Of a DNA stretch of 64,000 bases, positions 43,934 through 53,439 are shown one piece after another. Location of the stretch: positions 333,994 through 397,993 of the forward strand of contig NZ_SOBT01000009.1 in assembly GCF_004364935.1 (NCBI RefSeq), read 5' to 3'. The position numbers and the translations under genes were made by a program. Position 1 is the stretch's first letter; each line of letters starts with the position of its first letter. A model generated the notes under the pieces. The model saw only the letters and a program-made list of their open reading frames with translations, was not told the origin of the DNA and did not search any database. This DNA is from Panacagrimonas perspica (GTDB lineage: Bacteria > Pseudomonadota > Gammaproteobacteria > Nevskiales > Nevskiaceae).

Positions 43934-44149
43934 TTAGTACAACCGGGTGCGACGCGTCACGTCACGCGAAACACGCTTCTGCTGCCGCTTCACGGCCGCA
44001 GCGCGCTTGCGCTTGCGTTCCATGCTCGGCTTTTCGAAGAATTCCTTCTTGCGGACGTCCGTCAGGACGCCGGCTTTTTCACAGGTGCGCTTGAAACGGC
44101 GCAGGGCAACTTCGAAAGGTTCGTTTTCGCGGACGCGGACGGCAGGCAT
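43934..44149 (-). CDS. rpsU: 30S ribosomal protein S21
   Basis: The 71-residue protein matches S21 ([48 protein letters not shown]) and has the family length. S21 helps initiate translation through contact with the anti-Shine-Dalgarno region of 16S rRNA. Confidence 0.98.
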   Translation of the reverse strand: MPAVRVRENEPFEVALRRFKRTCEKAGVLTDVRKKEFFEKPSMERKRKRAAAVKRQQKRVSRDVTRRTRLY

Positions 44150-44508
44150 GAGAAGGCTCGGCTCCCGGGAGTGGGAAAAAGGGCGCAGATGCTAAGCCCG
44201 GATGCGGTGGATTGCAAAGGATCGGAGCGGTCGGCCCGCAAGGGCCGCCTCGATCGGGACCGGAGGACTCACGGCTTCGACCGGTTCCGGGAATGCCGCT
44301 GACCCGGAACCGGGGCGCAGTCTACAGGTTGCGTCGTCTCCCGCCCGCGATGCGGGAGGACTCGCGGCGCATGCGGCGCACAAGAGGGCGATTCCCGCTG
44401 TTTCCCGCGCCATCACACGACCTGTGCACGTCCGCTCGAGCGCAGATCTCGATGCCGTTCCGCAAGCCGCCGCTGGAAAGCGCCGCCCGCAGACCCGAAA
44501 CTGTGCGG
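44150..44508. other. 359-bp divergent region rpsU/tsaD
   Basis: It holds the rpsU promoter (44189-44217). The rest (44218-44508) has no convincing ORF or strong signal; the tsaD frame stays open upstream to 44212, but that part is not like TsaD. Confidence 0.6.
44189..44217 (-). promoter_or_regulatory. sigma-70 promoter for rpsU
   Basis: On the minus strand, TTGCAA (44212-44217) and TAGCAT (44189-44194) are separated by exactly 17 bases, and the -10 box ends 39 bases before the rpsU ATG. Confidence 0.65.
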
Positions 44509-45531
44509 ATGCCCGTGCTCGGAATCGAAACCTCCTGCGACGAGACCGCCTGCGCGGTCTACGACGCCACGCGCGGCCTGCTCGCGCACCGGCTGCATTC
44601 CCAGGTGGACCTGCACGCCCGCTATGGCGGCGTGGTCCCGGAGCTCGCCTCGCGCGATCACGTGGCGCGTATCGCACCGCTGGTCCGTGAAACGCTGGCC
44701 GCCTCCGGCATCGGCTTCGGCGACCTCGACGGCATCGCCTACACGGCCGGGCCAGGGCTGATCGGCGCGCTGATGGTCGGCGCCGCCGTGGCCGCCGGCA
44801 TCGCCAGCGCGCACGGCCTGCCGCTGATCCCGGTGCACCACATGGAAGGTCACCTGCTGGCGCCGATGCTCGAGACGCCTGCGCCGCAGTTCCCCTTCAC
44901 CGCGCTGCTGGTCTCCGGCGGCCACACGATGCTGATCGCCGTCGAGGGCCTGGGCCGCTACGAGCTGCTCGGCGAAAGCCTCGACGACGCGGTCGGCGAG
45001 GCCTTCGACAAGACCGCCAAGCTGCTCGGCTTGCCCTACCCCGGCGGCCCGCACCTCGCGCGCCTGGCCGAGCGCGGACAGCCCGACGTGTTCCGCTTCC
45101 CGCGCCCGATGACCGACCGCCCCGGCCTCGACTTCAGCTTCAGCGGCCTGAAGACCGCGGTGCTGGTGGCGCTGCCGCGCGCCGAGGGCGAGCAGGCGCG
45201 CGCCGACCTGGCCCGTGGATTCGAGGAGGCCGTCACCGACACGCTGGTGATCAAGTGCGGGCGTGCGCTGGTGCAGACCGGCCACCGCACGCTGATCGTG
45301 GCCGGCGGCGTCGGCGCCAACCTGCGCCTGCGCGCCAAGCTGCGGGCGTTGGCGGCGGACAAGGGCTTCACCGCTTTCTTCCCGCGCGCCGAGTTCTGCA
45401 CCGACAACGCCGCGATGATCGCCTGCGCCGGTTCGGCCCGGCTGATCGAAGGCCGCAAACCGGACGGGCCGCTGTTCACCACGCCCCGATGGCCGCTGGC
45501 GGACCTGCGCGCGCCAGGTGTCGCGGCGTAA
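44509..45531 (+). CDS. tsaD: tRNA N6-adenosine threonylcarbamoyltransferase
   Basis: The 340-residue TsaD completes t6A37 in ANN-decoding tRNAs. It has [28 protein letters not shown], the metal ligand motif [35 protein letters not shown] and [12 protein letters not shown]. The start at 44509 gives the standard N-terminus. It diverges from rpsU, a conserved arrangement. Confidence 0.97.
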   Translation: MPVLGIETSCDETACAVYDATRGLLAHRLHSQVDLHARYGGVVPELASRDHVARIAPLVRETLAASGIGFGDLDGIAYTAGPGLIGALMVGAAVAAGIASAHGLPLIPVHHMEGHLLAPMLETPAPQFPFTALLVSGGHTMLIAVEGLGRYELLGESLDDAVGEAFDKTAKLLGLPYPGGPHLARLAERGQPDVFRFPRPMTDRPGLDFSFSGLKTAVLVALPRAEGEQARADLARGFEEAVTDTLVIKCGRALVQTGHRTLIVAGGVGANLRLRAKLRALAADKGFTAFFPRAEFCTDNAAMIACAGSARLIEGRKPDGPLFTTPRWPLADLRAPGVAA

Positions 45532-45605
45532 GGGCCTTCACCGCCTGCATCATCCTGACGTCGGCACCACGACCGCCGCCCGCATCCGCACCCGAGGTTC
45601 ACGAG

Positions 45606-46169
45606 ATGGGAAATCGACTCAGCAAGATCGCCACGCGCACCGGCGACGCCGGCACCACCGGCCTCACCGACGGCTCGCGCGTGCCCAAGCAGCATCTGCG
45701 CGTGTGCGCAATGGGCGACGTCGACGAACTGAATTCGCAGATCGGCGTCGTGCTCACGCACACCTTGCCCGACGAGGTTCGCGAGAAGCTCACCAGCACG
45801 CAGCAACTGCTGTTCAACCTGGGCGGCGAGCTGTCGTGGCCCGGCGGGCAGCTCGTCAAGGAAGACGACGTGCTCGGCTTCGATCAAGCGCTGGCCGACC
45901 TCAACGAGACGCTGCCGCCGCTCAAGGAATTCATCATGCCCGGTGGCAGTCCGGCCACCGCTGCGTGTCACGTTGCGCGGACCGTGGCGCGACGCGCCGA
46001 GCGCGCCGTGTGGGCGCTGCACGAGATGGAACCGGTGAACGCACCGATCATGAAGCTGCTCAACCGGCTGTCGGATTACTTGTTCGTCGTGGCGCGCGTG
46101 CTCGGACGTGCGGATGGCGCGAGCGAGTCCGGCTGGAAGCGCGACCGCTCGAAGAAACCGCAACCGTAG
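45606..46169 (+). CDS. cob(I)yrinic acid a,c-diamide adenosyltransferase (PduO type)
   Basis: The 187-residue enzyme makes adenosylcobalamin from ATP and cob(I)alamin. It has KIATRTGDAGTTGLTDG near the N-terminus and RLSDYLFVVARVL near the C-terminus, the PduO ATP and cobalamin motifs. A BtuF-like gene lies convergent downstream. Its stop codon TAG is part of a palindromic repeat. Confidence 0.95.
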   Translation: MGNRLSKIATRTGDAGTTGLTDGSRVPKQHLRVCAMGDVDELNSQIGVVLTHTLPDEVREKLTSTQQLLFNLGGELSWPGGQLVKEDDVLGFDQALADLNETLPPLKEFIMPGGSPATAACHVARTVARRAERAVWALHEMEPVNAPIMKLLNRLSDYLFVVARVLGRADGASESGWKRDRSKKPQP

Positions 46170-46235
46170 CCCGGGTGAAACCCGGGGGTTTTCCTCGTTG
46201 ATCGAACCGGAATCCCGGGTTTCACCCGGGCTACG
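46165..46235. repeat. GTAGCCCGG palindromic repeat (GGTGAAACC type)
   Basis: Arms CGTAGCCCGGGTGAAACCCG and CGGGTTTCACCCGGGCTACG. It supplies the TAG stop of the adenosyltransferase gene and touches the stop of the convergent BtuF-like gene. Confidence 0.92.
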
Positions 46236-47067
46236 GGGGGAGCCGACTCAGGCGCTCACGCGCGTTGTCCAGCGCCTCGCACAAGTCGGCGATTCCTTCC
46301 GCCATTCGCGGCGCCGCACGCTCGAGCTTGTCGGCGTCGATCGGAATCAGATTGCTCGCGCGCACCGCGCGCATGCCGGGAAAGCGCCCCCAGCCACGCT
46401 GGATACCGTCGACGTCGTCCTGCCGACCGAACACGATCGCGCCCGGGTCACGCGCCAGCACCGCCTCGCGCCCGACCGGACCGGCCAGACGCTCGATGTC
46501 GGCAAACAGATTGCGCGCACCGCAGACGCCCAGCGCTTCGCTGATCGGCGAATCGCGATTGATCGTGAAGATGGGATCGGGTTCGATCTGGTAGAGCACG
46601 CTGATGGGCTTGGCGTTCGCGTAGCGCTTGCGCAGCGCGGCGATGCGCTCCAGATAGCGTGACTGCTCGGCGCAGGCCGCATCCTCGGTGCCCAGCAGCG
46701 CGCCGATGCGCAGCAGCGCCAGGCCGACGTCGTCCAGCGTGTTCACGCGGATCGGCACCACGCGCAGCTTGAAGCGCTCCAGCTGCTGCACCGTGCGCGC
46801 CGGCGTGCCGCCGTCCCAGGACAGGATCAGGTCGGGCTTGAGCGCGAGCACGGCCTCCACGTTGGCGGCATGCGCATCACCAATCACGGGCACCGAGCGC
46901 ACGTGCGCCGGATAGTCGCTGTACTTCACGACGCCGACGAGCTGGTCGCACGCTCCCGCGGCGCAGACCAGTTCCGCCAGATGGGGCGACAGTGCGATGA
47001 CGCGTGCCGCCTGTGCCGGCAGCGCCAGGCACAGCACCAGCATGGCGATCGCGATGCGTCCGGTCAC
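46231..47067 (-). CDS. BtuF-like cobalamin/metal ABC substrate-binding protein
   Basis: The 278-residue periplasmic binding protein has a signal peptide (ending PAQAA) and the class III fold: RVIALSPHLAELVCAAGACDQLVGVV, SDYP, VEAVLALKPDLILSW and GRQDDVDGIQRGWGRFPGMRAV. It most resembles BtuF (vitamin B12). No BtuC or BtuD gene is adjacent. The GTG start at 47067 overlaps the thioesterase stop, indicating coupling; an ATG at 47043 would shorten the signal peptide. Confidence 0.83.
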   Translation of the reverse strand: MTGRIAIAMLVLCLALPAQAARVIALSPHLAELVCAAGACDQLVGVVKYSDYPAHVRSVPVIGDAHAANVEAVLALKPDLILSWDGGTPARTVQQLERFKLRVVPIRVNTLDDVGLALLRIGALLGTEDAACAEQSRYLERIAALRKRYANAKPISVLYQIEPDPIFTINRDSPISEALGVCGARNLFADIERLAGPVGREAVLARDPGAIVFGRQDDVDGIQRGWGRFPGMRAVRASNLIPIDADKLERAAPRMAEGIADLCEALDNARERLSRLPP

Positions 47068-47501
47068 GAGCTCGCGCTGTGCACGACGGCGAGCGTCGCC
47101 ATCAGCTTGGCCGCGAGCACGCGCTGGCCCTTGTCGATGGCGAAGACTTCCGACTCGCAGACGAACAGATTGCGCCCGGGCTTGAGCACCGTGCCGCGAC
47201 ACAGCAGGCGCTCGCCCTTGCCCGCTCGCAGCAGGTTGATCTTGAATTCGGCCGTCACCAGCAGCACCGACTTGTCGAGCTGCGTCATCGCCGCGCCGCC
47301 GGCGCACTGGTCCGCCAGCGTGGCGATCACGCCCGCGTGCGCGACGCCGGAATGCTGGAGATGTTCCGGGCGCAGCGGAAGCTCGGCTTCACACCAGCCC
47401 GGACCGCAGTCGAGCAGCACGATGCCCAGATGGCCGACGAAGATGCAGGAGTCGAAGCCGGCCTGGACGGCCGCGCGATTGGAATCGGATGTCGGGGTCA
47501 T
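47064..47501 (-). CDS. PaaI-family hotdog thioesterase
   Basis: The 145-residue hotdog protein has HSGVAHAGVIATLADQCAGGAA, the PaaI/4HBT helix with Asp as catalytic residue, and LVTAEFKINLLRAGKGERL. It would hydrolyse an acyl-CoA; the substrate is unknown. It overlaps the BtuF-like gene by four bases. Confidence 0.9.
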   Translation of the reverse strand: MTPTSDSNRAAVQAGFDSCIFVGHLGIVLLDCGPGWCEAELPLRPEHLQHSGVAHAGVIATLADQCAGGAAMTQLDKSVLLVTAEFKINLLRAGKGERLLCRGTVLKPGRNLFVCESEVFAIDKGQRVLAAKLMATLAVVHSASS

Positions 47502-47535
47502 GCGGTTCTGGTTTTTCGAGACAGCGGTGCGACGC

Positions 47536-48420
47536 TCAGGACAGGAAATCCCCGGTGGCGAAGATCGCCACGAATGCCAGCAGGATGATCAGCGCGCGGA
47601 ATTGCAGGTTCACGACTTCCTGCGCCGCCAGCTCCAGCGTCGCCGGTTCCGCGCTCGCGCCTTCTTCGGTCTCGAACTCGATGGAGCCCGAGGCCACTTC
47701 CGCCAGCACTGCCCAGGTGTGGCTGCGCCAGCCGTGCGAGGGCTGCTCCATCAGCACGCGGTATTCCTTGAGCGCGTCGTCGAGACTGCCGGCCATGCCG
47801 AAAAGCGCGGCCGTGGCCCGTGCCGGCATCCACGCGGCCAGCGCGTGGACCGTCTCCGCGGCTGCCGCGGCCGGCGAATCCTCGACTTCGGTCAGCAGGC
47901 GCGGCAGACGGCTGATGATCCGGTAGAACACCGCACCCGCGGCACCGAAGATGAAGAACCAGATCAGCGCGCCGAACAGCCTCTCGTGCGACTGGATGAA
48001 CATCGCGCCGAGCAGCCCGCGCGTCTGCGGCGATTCGTTCTCGGCGTAACGGCCCGGTCCTTTCTGCAGCAGGCGCGCGAGACGATCCGCAGTGACCTTG
48101 TCACCCGAAGCGCGGGCCTCGAGCCATTGCTTGACGTCGTCGGCGAGGTCGCGCGGACCCAGGCACAGGAACAGCGCCAGTCCCGAGAACAGCAGATGCG
48201 CGACCGGTCCCTCGATCTCGGTCTGCAGCCAGCCGCACAGCGCCACCGGCGGCACCACGAGCACCGGCACGATCAGCGCGCTGCGCCACAGCGAACGGAG
48301 CGGAATCGCACGACGCAAGGCGGCCACGTAGCCGCGCAAGATCAGCGGCGTTCCCCAGCCCGGCACGTGTCCGAGCATGCGTTCGGCCACCAGCGCCACG
48401 ATGATGGCGATCAGGGTCAT
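47536..48420 (-). CDS. ampE: AmpE-like inner-membrane protein
   Basis: The 294-residue protein has an N-terminal helix (TLIAIIVALVAERMLGH), helices near 45-60, 75-90, 145-165 and at the C-terminus, and the AmpE/CobD-like segments ENESPQTRGLLGAMFIQSHERLFGALIWFFIFG and RATAALFGMAGSLDDALKEYR. AmpE accompanies AmpD in gammaproteobacteria and modulates beta-lactamase signalling. A palindromic repeat separates it from ampD. Confidence 0.87.
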   Translation of the reverse strand: MTLIAIIVALVAERMLGHVPGWGTPLILRGYVAALRRAIPLRSLWRSALIVPVLVVPPVALCGWLQTEIEGPVAHLLFSGLALFLCLGPRDLADDVKQWLEARASGDKVTADRLARLLQKGPGRYAENESPQTRGLLGAMFIQSHERLFGALIWFFIFGAAGAVFYRIISRLPRLLTEVEDSPAAAAAETVHALAAWMPARATAALFGMAGSLDDALKEYRVLMEQPSHGWRSHTWAVLAEVASGSIEFETEEGASAEPATLELAAQEVVNLQFRALIILLAFVAIFATGDFLS

Positions 48421-48467
48421 GCCGGATGCTCGTTGAGCTTCATGGGCTCCATCCTACCTAGGCCACT

Positions 48468-48537
48468 CGTAGCCCGGACGCAGTCCGGGGCTTTTCGCCT
48501 TCGTTGGAGGTGCGTCCCGGACTGCATCCGGGCTACG
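48468..48537. repeat. GTAGCCCGG palindromic repeat (GACGCAGTC type)
   Basis: Arms CGTAGCCCGGACGCAGTCCG and CGGACTGCATCCGGGCTACG. It lies between ampD and ampE. Confidence 0.92.
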
Positions 48538-48557
48538 ACATTGTCGGAACACGTGGA

Positions 48558-49124
48558 TCAAGCCGCCGCCAGCATCGCGTGCAGCCGCGACCAGTCGAAA
48601 TGCGGTCCGGGGTCGGTCTTGCGCCCGGGCGCGATGTCCGAGTGCCCCGTCAGCTTTCGCGTGCCCAGCCGGCGGTAGCGCGCGAACAGCGCCGGCAGCA
48701 CCCGCACGAGGGACGCGTACTGCGCGTCCTCGAACGGCGCCTCGTCGCTGCCCTCGATCTCGATGCCGATCGAAAAATCGTTGCAGCGCTCGCGGCCCTG
48801 CCAGTTGGAGACGCCCGCATGCCAGGCGCGACGATCGAACGGCACGTACTGCGTGACCGCGCCATCCCGCGCGATCAGCAGGTGCGCCGAGACGCGCAGC
48901 TGCGCGATGTCGCGGAAGTAGGGATGCGCGTCCGGATCGAGCCGCCCGCAGAACAGGTCGTCGATCCAGGGCCCGCCGAACCGGCCTGGCGGCAGCGAAA
49001 TGTTGTGCAGCACGACCAGCGCGATGTCGTCCGGATCCGGTCTTTCGTCGTAATGGGGAGATACCACCTCGCGTGCGGACGGCCGCAGGCGATGGGTCTC
49101 GTCGACGAACCACGAGGAACTCAT
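48558..49124 (-). CDS. ampD: 1,6-anhydro-N-acetylmuramyl-L-alanine amidase
   Basis: The 188-residue cytoplasmic zinc amidase recycles anhydromuropeptides. Zinc ligands are visible: His in VVLHNISLPPG, and His and Asp in KLTGHSDIAPGRKTDPGPHFDW. Loss of AmpD derepresses AmpC in related bacteria. The ATG at 49124 has GGGGA six bases upstream; an alternative ATG at 49136 adds four residues. It diverges from the M16 peptidase gene. Confidence 0.95.
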   Translation of the reverse strand: MSSSWFVDETHRLRPSAREVVSPHYDERPDPDDIALVVLHNISLPPGRFGGPWIDDLFCGRLDPDAHPYFRDIAQLRVSAHLLIARDGAVTQYVPFDRRAWHAGVSNWQGRERCNDFSIGIEIEGSDEAPFEDAQYASLVRVLPALFARYRRLGTRKLTGHSDIAPGRKTDPGPHFDWSRLHAMLAAA

Positions 49125-49181
49125 CGCGTTCCCCATGTTCTACTGCGCGTCCGCTGATCCGTCTTTTCCTGGAGCGTTTTC

Positions 49182-51935
49182 ATGATTCGAGCGCTGTGCG
49201 TCGCCCTGGCCATCAGCCTTGCCGGTCCGGCCCTCGCGGCCGACAAACCCGCCGCCGCAGCGCCTTTCAACCCCGACATCCCGTACCAGAAGCATATCCT
49301 GCCGAACGGCCTGACCCTGCTGATCCACGAGGATCACAAGGCGCCGATCGTGGCGGTGAACGTCTGGTACCACGTGGGCAGCAAGGACGAACGGCCGGGC
49401 CGCACGGGCTTCGCGCACCTGTTCGAGCACCTGATGTTCAACGGCTCGGAAAACCACGACGACGAATTCTTCCGCCCGCTCGAAGCCGTCGGCGCGTCCA
49501 AGATGAACGGGACCACCTGGTACGACCGCACCAACTACTTCGAGAACGTGCCGACGTCGGCGCTGGATCTGACGCTGTGGCTGGAATCCGATCGCATGGG
49601 CCACCTGGCCGGCGCCATCAGCCAGGCCAAGCTCGACGAGCAGCGCGGCGTGGTGCTCAACGAGAAGGGCCAGGACGAGAACGAACCCTACGGCGGCGCA
49701 CAGGAGCTGATCGCGGCGGCCACCTATCCGGCGGGGCATCCGTACTCCTGGACCTCGATCGGGTCGGAAACCGATCTGAAGGCGGCCACCGTCGACGACG
49801 TGAAGCAGTGGTTCGCCGAGCACTACGGCGCGGCCAACGCGGTGCTGGTGATTGCCGGCGACGTCAATCCCGAGGACATCAAGAAGAAGGTCGAGCTGTA
49901 TTTCGGCGACATCCCGTCGGGCCCGCCGCGCACGCGCGCCGAGGCCTGGGTCGCGAAGATGAGCGGGATCAAGCGCGCCGCGATGCAGGACCGCGTGCCG
50001 CAGGCGCGCATCTTCAAGGTCTGGAACGTGCCGGGCTTCTGCGAGCAGGACACCAACCTGCTGGCGCTGGCCTCGGAGATCCTCGCCGGCGGCAAGACCA
50101 GCCGGCTCTACCAGCGCCTGGTCTATCGCGACCGGCTCGCCACCAGCATCAACGCCGGCCTGGGTCCGTTCGAGATCGGCTCGCAGTTCACGATCGACGC
50201 GATGGTCGCGCCCGGCGCCGACCCGGTCGCGGTCGAAAAGGTCATCGACGAGGAGGTCGCGCGCTTCCTCAAGGACGGCCCGACCGCCAAGGAACTCGCC
50301 CGCGTGCGCACCGGCGCGCAGGCCGACTTCATCCGCGGCCTCGAGCGCATCGACGGCTTCAGCGGCAAGTCCTCCACGCTGGCGCAGTACGAGGTCTACT
50401 GCGGCGACGCGCAGTGGTACAAGCGCGAATTCCAGTGGATCGCACAGGCCTCGCCGCAGGCCGTCCGCAAGGTGTCGCAGGACTGGCTGTCCGACGGGCA
50501 GTTCGTGCTGACGGTGGAGCCGATTCCCGACTACGAGGCCGCCAAGACCGGCGCCGATCGCTCGAAGCTTCCGGCCGTGGGCGCCGCGCCCGCGCTCGAA
50601 CTGCCGCCGCTGCAACGCGCCAAGCTCTCCAACGGCATCGAAGTGATCCTGGCTGAACGCCACGCGGCGCCGATCGTGCACATGTCGCTGTTGTTCGATG
50701 CCGGCCAGGCTGCCGATCCGCGCGATCGCCCGGGTACCGCGCGCATGACGCTGGAGATGCTCGACGAGGGCGCCGGCACGCGCAACGTGCTGGAAGTTGC
50801 CGAGCGCAAGGAAGAGCTGTCGGCGCAGATCGGCGCGCAGTCCAACCTCGACACCTCGTTCATCCTGCTCAACAGCCTGAAGGCCAAGCTGCCGGAGTCG
50901 CTGGACCTGGTCGCCGACATCGTGCGGCGCCCGCATTTCCCCGCCGCCGAACTCGAGCGCCTGCGCGCGCAGCGGCTCGCCGCGATCCAGCAGGAGAAGT
51001 CGCAGCCGCAGGGCATGGCCACGCGCCTGTACCCGTCGCTGATCTACGGCGCCGATCATCCGTACGGCGGCACGCGTTCCGGCAACGGCACCGAGGCTTC
51101 GGTGCAGGCCATCACCGTCGAGGACCTGAAGCGCTTCCACGCGCGCTGGATCCGACCGGATGACGCCCGCATCCTGATCGTCGGCGACACCACGATGGCG
51201 GAGGCCAAGCCGCTGCTCGAGCGTGCGTTCGGAGACTGGAAGTCACCCGCCGAGGCGCGACCGGTCAAGGATGTGCCCAAGGTCGCGCCGCAGACCGCAC
51301 CGCGCCTGTTCCTGGTGAACAAGCGCGATGCCGGCCAGACGCTGCTGCTCGGTGCGCACCTGGCGCCGCCGATCACCGACCCGGACGAAACGGCGATGAA
51401 CCTGGCGTCGTCCGTGTTCGGTGGCATGTTCATCTCGCGGCTGAACCTGAATCTTCGCGAGGACAAGCACTGGAGCTACAGCGCCGGCAGCCAGCTGGGT
51501 TCGTCGCGCGGACAGCGCCCGTTCGTCGTCTACACGCAGGTGCAGACCGACCGCACGGCCGACAGCGTCAAGGAAATCCTGAAGGAGCTGCGCGACATCA
51601 CCCGCGACAAGCCCATCAACGCGACGGAACTCAAGCTGGCGACCGACAACCTCGTGGTCGGCCTGCCCGGCGAGAACGAAACCAGCGCGGAAGTGGCGTC
51701 GTCGTTCCTCAACATCCTCCAGTACGGCCTGAAGGACAGCTACTACAACGACCTCGTGCCGCTGGCGCAGGGCATCACCGACGCGCAAGTCAACGCGGCG
51801 GCCAAGAAGCTGATCCATCCCGAGCAGCTCACGTGGATCGTTGTCGGCGACCTGGCGAAGATCGAGGAACCGATCCGCGCGCTGAAGCTGGGTGAGGTCA
51901 AGGTGCTGGATGCGGACGGCAAGCTGCTGCGGTAG
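49182..51935 (+). CDS. M16 family zinc peptidase, two-domain, secreted
   Basis: The 917-residue periplasmic protein has a signal peptide ending ALAA. The first half is an active M16 peptidase with the inverted zinc motif HLFEHLMF (about residues 84-91). The second half is a non-catalytic M16 partner domain (ARMTLEMLDEGAGTRNVLEVAE). Many Proteobacteria encode these as two proteins; here they form one chain. The substrate is unknown. Confidence 0.93.
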   Translation: MIRALCVALAISLAGPALAADKPAAAAPFNPDIPYQKHILPNGLTLLIHEDHKAPIVAVNVWYHVGSKDERPGRTGFAHLFEHLMFNGSENHDDEFFRPLEAVGASKMNGTTWYDRTNYFENVPTSALDLTLWLESDRMGHLAGAISQAKLDEQRGVVLNEKGQDENEPYGGAQELIAAATYPAGHPYSWTSIGSETDLKAATVDDVKQWFAEHYGAANAVLVIAGDVNPEDIKKKVELYFGDIPSGPPRTRAEAWVAKMSGIKRAAMQDRVPQARIFKVWNVPGFCEQDTNLLALASEILAGGKTSRLYQRLVYRDRLATSINAGLGPFEIGSQFTIDAMVAPGADPVAVEKVIDEEVARFLKDGPTAKELARVRTGAQADFIRGLERIDGFSGKSSTLAQYEVYCGDAQWYKREFQWIAQASPQAVRKVSQDWLSDGQFVLTVEPIPDYEAAKTGADRSKLPAVGAAPALELPPLQRAKLSNGIEVILAERHAAPIVHMSLLFDAGQAADPRDRPGTARMTLEMLDEGAGTRNVLEVAERKEELSAQIGAQSNLDTSFILLNSLKAKLPESLDLVADIVRRPHFPAAELERLRAQRLAAIQQEKSQPQGMATRLYPSLIYGADHPYGGTRSGNGTEASVQAITVEDLKRFHARWIRPDDARILIVGDTTMAEAKPLLERAFGDWKSPAEARPVKDVPKVAPQTAPRLFLVNKRDAGQTLLLGAHLAPPITDPDETAMNLASSVFGGMFISRLNLNLREDKHWSYSAGSQLGSSRGQRPFVVYTQVQTDRTADSVKEILKELRDITRDKPINATELKLATDNLVVGLPGENETSAEVASSFLNILQYGLKDSYYNDLVPLAQGITDAQVNAAAKKLIHPEQLTWIVVGDLAKIEEPIRALKLGEVKVLDADGKLLR

Positions 51936-51939
51936 CCCC

Positions 51940-52008
51940 CGTAGCCCGGGTGAAACCCGGGGTTCCCCTCGCGTACAGAGCGCAACCCCGGGTTTCACCC
52001 GGGCTACG
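51940..52008. repeat. GTAGCCCGG palindromic repeat (GGTGAAACC type)
   Basis: Arms CGTAGCCCGGGTGAAACCCG and CGGGTTTCACCCGGGCTACG. It follows the M16 stop codon (itself GGTAGCC) by five bases. Confidence 0.92.
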
Positions 52009-52014
52009 AGCAAC

Positions 52015-52050
52015 AAAAAAGCCCCCGACCGCAACGCGGTCGGGGGCTTT
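52015..52050. terminator. strong terminator between M16 peptidase and small membrane protein
   Basis: GCCCCCGACCGC-AAC-GCGGTCGGGGGC, a perfect 12-bp stem (52021-52032 with 52036-52047). On the minus strand it is followed by six Ts, so it mainly ends the leftward gene at 52071. Confidence 0.9.
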
Positions 52051-52070
52051 CGTCGAATCGGGCCCCGCTG

Positions 52071-52370
52071 TTATTCCATCTCGCCCAGCGGACGGTCGAA
52101 CGTGAACTTCGCCGGTTCCACCACCAGCTTCTGAGCCGGGGCACTCGGCCTTTCGCCCTGGATGATCGACAGCGGCAGGGACAGCACGAACAGGCCGGTT
52201 CCGATCACGGTAGCCACCAGGCTCACCGGGCGCACGATGACCAGATCGAAGGCCATCGCGCCGGCAGAGGGCTTGCCATCGAGCGTGTCGCGGTATTCGT
52301 CGGCGGTCGAAATGCTGGAGAACAGCGCGAGCGAGGCCCCGAGGGCGACACTCAACATGGTTTTGCGCAC
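52071..52370 (-). CDS. small exported membrane protein
   Basis: The 99-residue protein has a signal peptide (to about residue 23) and one internal hydrophobic helix (PVSLVATVIGTGLFVLSLP), ending KFTFDRPLGEME. Similar small proteins in gammaproteobacteria are sometimes named multidrug transporter without evidence. The function is unknown. Confidence 0.75.
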   Translation of the reverse strand: MRKTMLSVALGASLALFSSISTADEYRDTLDGKPSAGAMAFDLVIVRPVSLVATVIGTGLFVLSLPLSIIQGERPSAPAQKLVVEPAKFTFDRPLGEME

Positions 52371-52481
52371 GGCTTTCCCCTGGGATTCCTAGATGCTGCT
52401 TCAGCTTAGGAGCCACTCCTGAGGCTGTCAACGAACTGTGGAGGGGCTCCAGCACGCGGCGCGGCAGCGGGCGCGCGACCC

Positions 52482-52550
52482 CGTAGCCCGGACGCAGTCC
52501 GGGATCCCCGCCGATTGCCAACACCCGCCCCGGACTTCGTCCGGGCTACG
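52482..52550. repeat. GTAGCCCGG palindromic repeat (mixed arms)
   Basis: Arms CGTAGCCCGGACGCAGTCCG and CGGACTTCGTCCGGGCTACG; the inner bases of the arms differ (GCAG/TTCG). It lies between two minus-strand genes. Confidence 0.9.
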
Positions 52551-52561
52551 GTCGAACCTGC

Positions 52562-53347
52562 TCAGGTCACCGCGAGCAGCAGCAGCCCCAGCAGGATGCG
52601 ATACCACGCGAACGGCACGAAGCTGTGTCCCGACACGTAGCGCAGCAGCCACTTCACCGCGACGAAGCCGGTGATCGCCGCCACGACGAACGCGACGCCG
52701 AGTTCCATCCATGGTTCCGCCTGCATCGCGCCCGGCTCGAAGTACGTGCTCAGCAGTTCGTGCCCGGATGCCGCGAACATCACCGGGATGCCGACCAGGA
52801 ACGCGAACTCCGCCGCGCGCGGGCGCGCACTCAGACCAGCGAGCATCGCCGCGAAGATGGCGGCCGCGGAACGCGAGGTTCCGGGAAAGACACCGGCCAC
52901 GACCTGCGCCACGCCGACGGCGACGACCACCGCCCAGGTCACGCTCTCGCGCGGCGGCAGTCGATGCACGTGGCGCTCGATCAGCAGGATCGCGATGCCG
53001 CCGATGATCAGCGCCAGGGCGATCGGCGCGACGGTCTCCGGAAGCTCGGCGCCGAGCGCCTTTACCGTCAGGCCCAGTACCGCGGTGATCAGGAAGGCGC
53101 AGCCCAGCTTGATGACGTAGTCACGCGACTCGCGTTCGCGCAGGTGGGTGGCGAGGTGCCACAGCCGCGCGCGGTACACCAGCGTCACCGCGAGGATCGC
53201 GCCCGCCTGGATCGTGATGTTGAACAGGTCGGAACGCCGCCCGAGCCAGTTCTCCGCGATCAGCAGATGACCGGTGCTGGAGATCGGCAGGAATTCCGTC
53301 AGGCCTTCGATGAAGCCGAGCAGGATCGCTTCGAGCAGGTTGTTCAA
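52562..53347 (-). CDS. uppP: undecaprenyl-diphosphate phosphatase
   Basis: The 261-residue membrane enzyme recycles the lipid carrier for peptidoglycan and O-antigen. It has LLGFIEGLTEFLPISSTGHLL and VFPGTSRSAAAIFAAMLAGL, the two catalytic signatures, and about eight helices. The TTG at 53347 gives the family's standard start (LNNLLEAILLGF) and length; a GTG at 53416 would add 23 residues absent from homologues. Confidence 0.93.
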   Translation of the reverse strand: MNNLLEAILLGFIEGLTEFLPISSTGHLLIAENWLGRRSDLFNITIQAGAILAVTLVYRARLWHLATHLRERESRDYVIKLGCAFLITAVLGLTVKALGAELPETVAPIALALIIGGIAILLIERHVHRLPPRESVTWAVVVAVGVAQVVAGVFPGTSRSAAAIFAAMLAGLSARPRAAEFAFLVGIPVMFAASGHELLSTYFEPGAMQAEPWMELGVAFVVAAITGFVAVKWLLRYVSGHSFVPFAWYRILLGLLLLAVT

Positions 53348-53439
53348 TGAAGGAAGCGGGCGCCTTGCGCGCGGCTCTGCGGTTAGGATCGGCGCGATGA
53401 TACGGGACCCGCGCACTCCACCCCATCGATGAGACCGAC